A stretch of DNA of 6,281 bases from JADLHS01 sp036274115 (GTDB lineage: Bacteria > Verrucomicrobiota > Verrucomicrobiia > Limisphaerales > JADLHS01). The DNA lies in contig DASUGI010000365.1 of assembly GCA_036274115.1 (NCBI GenBank), positions 1 to 6,281 of the forward strand, written 5' to 3'. Shown here piece by piece: positions 5,003 through 6,281 of the stretch (positions within the stretch are counted from its first letter, which is position 1; every line of letters starts with the position of its first letter). The notes under the pieces are model-generated. The model saw nothing but the letters and a program-made list of their open reading frames with translations. It did no database searches and was not told where the DNA came from. The translations under genes and the position numbers were made by a program.

Positions 5003-6281
5003 TCAGGCCGCTGCGGCATCACCACCCAATTGAATCTTGCGCCGCTCGGCCTCTGCCTTGGCCGCCTGCAACACTGCCGCAGCCTGATCGCCGATTTGCG
5101 GAATATCCGCTAGATCGCTCTCTTCGGCTTGCAGCAAATCTTCCAAGCGCGTCAAACCTGCGTGCACCAAGGCATCCGCTTGTTCCCTTAAGATCCCCGG
5201 AATGGCTGCCAGCATTTCAACGGCTTCAGCCACTTTTTCTTCAAAACCTTTGGTCACCACAACTTCAGCCTCGATGTCCACCTGCCAGCCGGTGAGCTTG
5301 GAGGTCAGGCGGGCGTTTTGCCCCCGCTTGCCGATGGCGAGTGAAAGCTGGTCTTCGCTGACCATGATCTTCACGCGCTTGTTGGTTTCATCCACTTCAA
5401 ACGTCTTGAGCTTGGCCGGCGAGAGGGCGTTGGTGATGAATTCCCGAATGTTCGGCGACCACTTGATGATGTCGACCTTTTCGTTGTTGAGTTCGCGAAC
5501 AATGTTCTTCACACGCTGGCCGCGGAGACCGACGCAGGCGCCAACCGGATCGACTTTCTCGTCGCGCGTCCAAACGGCCAGCTTGGTGCGGAAACCAGCT
5601 TCGCGGGCGATACCTTTGATCTCAATCGTGCCGTCGCTGATTTCGGAAACCTCGACCTGAAAAAGCTTGATGACGAAACGCGGGTCGGCGCGCGACAAAA
5701 TGATTTCTGGACCATGGGGGCCTTGTTCCACGGCCTTAACGAAGCAGCGGATGCGTTCGCCAATCTGATATTCCTCAGTCGGCACGCGCTCCTTGTTGGG
5801 CAGCAGGGCTTCGTACTTCCCAAGATCAACCAGCACGTCCGAGCGGTCGAAGCGGCGCACCGTGCCGCTGATGATGTCCCCAACCCGATCCTTAAACTCC
5901 GTGAAGATCAGTGCCTTTTCAGCCCGGCGGATTTGCTGCATCAACGCTTGCTTGGCGTATTGAGACGCGATGCGGCCGAAACCGGTAGGAGTTACTTCAA
6001 TTTCCAGTTCGTCTCCAACCTTGGCGTCCGGTTTGATGCGCCGGGAATCAAATACGGAAATCTGGTCGTGCTTGGAAATGACCTTCTCGGAGACGATGAG
6101 TTTAGCGAAGGCCTTGATGTCGCCGTTCTTGGGATCGATATCGACGCGAAGTTCGCGGGCCGGGCCGACGGCCTTTTTAGCCGCTGAGAGCAGCGCTTCC
6201 TGTACAGCACCGACCAGGACATCACGACTGATGCCCTTTTCGCGCTCCCAGAATTCCAAAACTGCTAAAAAATCCGCATTC
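5003..6281 (-). CDS. nusA: NusA, transcription termination/antitermination factor, 5' end just cut
   Basis: NusA binds RNA polymerase and nascent RNA, and modulates pausing, intrinsic termination and antitermination. The frame is open to the window edge and reads x-NADFLAVLEFWEREKGI. The last base (6281) is G on the minus strand, so the ATG most likely ends there and only two bases are missing, giving about 426 residues. The TTG at 6259 (residue 9 in this numbering) is a poor start because it would drop conserved residues. Domains: N-terminal RNA-polymerase-binding domain (1-130); S1 (about 133-197); KH1 with GLRG loop (252-255); KH2 with IGKRGQN (GKRG at 318-321); and one C-terminal helix-hairpin-helix domain (about 353-413) with an Ala-rich end. 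It is longer than the Bacillus form (about 370) and shorter than the two-repeat E. coli form (495). infB follows after 91 bases. Confidence 0.97.
   Translation of the reverse strand, partial: NADFLAVLEFWEREKGISRDVLVGAVQEALLSAAKKAVGPARELRVDIDPKNGDIKAFAKLIVSEKVISKHDQISVFDSRRIKPDAKVGDELEIEVTPTGFGRIASQYAKQALMQQIRRAEKALIFTEFKDRVGDIISGTVRRFDRSDVLVDLGKYEALLPNKERVPTEEYQIGERIRCFVKAVEQGPHGPEIILSRADPRFVIKLFQVEVSEISDGTIEIKGIAREAGFRTKLAVWTRDEKVDPVGACVGLRGQRVKNIVRELNNEKVDIIKWSPNIREFITNALSPAKLKTFEVDETNKRVKIMVSEDQLSLAIGKRGQNARLTSKLTGWQVDIEAEVVVTKGFEEKVAEAVEMLAAIPGILREQADALVHAGLTRLEDLLQAEESDLADIPQIGDQAAAVLQAAKAEAERRKIQLGGDAAAA

Noticed and set aside
3868..5295. 475-codon open frame on the plus strand opposite the 5' half of infB and the end of nusA
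   Set aside because: It is the antisense of well-supported infB and nusA. Its middle is low-complexity Arg/Gly/Trp/Phe, the mirror image of the proline-rich IF2 linker. It has no recognisable domain.

Overview
The window is a stretch of one translation/transcription gene cluster in which every real gene lies on the minus strand and reads from right to left: nusA, infB, rbfA, a DHH/DHHA1 phosphoesterase of the NrnA type, truB and ribF. Only nusA and ribF are cut by the window edges. nusA lacks apparently just the first two bases of its start codon, and ribF is present only as its first 29 codons. Coding density is very high: the gaps are 91, 77, 36, 8 and 106 bases, so no stretch of 300 bases lacks a gene. 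No tRNA, rRNA, CRISPR array, insertion sequence or clear promoter was seen.

Organism: a bacterium with moderately GC-rich coding DNA. The NusA N-terminus (a 'FLAVLEFWEREKGI'-like opening), the very proline-rich IF2 linker, the short TruB without a C-terminal PUA-like domain, and the nusA-infB-rbfA-nrnA-truB-ribF order without ylxR or an L7Ae-like gene all fit the PVC group. They suggest a Verrucomicrobiota lineage of the Pedosphaera/Limisphaerales kind. This is an inference from memory of the families, not a database result.

The genes work together in making and running the translation machinery. NusA controls elongation, pausing, termination and antitermination. IF2 brings initiator tRNA to the ribosome. 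RbfA matures the 30S subunit. NrnA degrades nano-RNAs and pAp. TruB makes pseudouridine 55 in tRNAs. RibF makes FMN and FAD. The tight spacing, same strand and mostly absent Shine-Dalgarno sequences suggest one transcript with translational coupling.

The non-coding parts hold most of what is worth a second look. The AT-rich truB-ribF gap carries a perfect 15-bp inverted repeat and a second 9-bp complementary pair in interleaved (pseudoknot-like) order just upstream of the ribF start. The rbfA-nrnA junction has two tiny ORFs linked stop-to-start by 4-base overlaps. The infB-rbfA gap has a GC-rich hairpin and a tandem Shine-Dalgarno-like repeat. No novel multi-gene system is visible; this is mainly a conserved housekeeping region.
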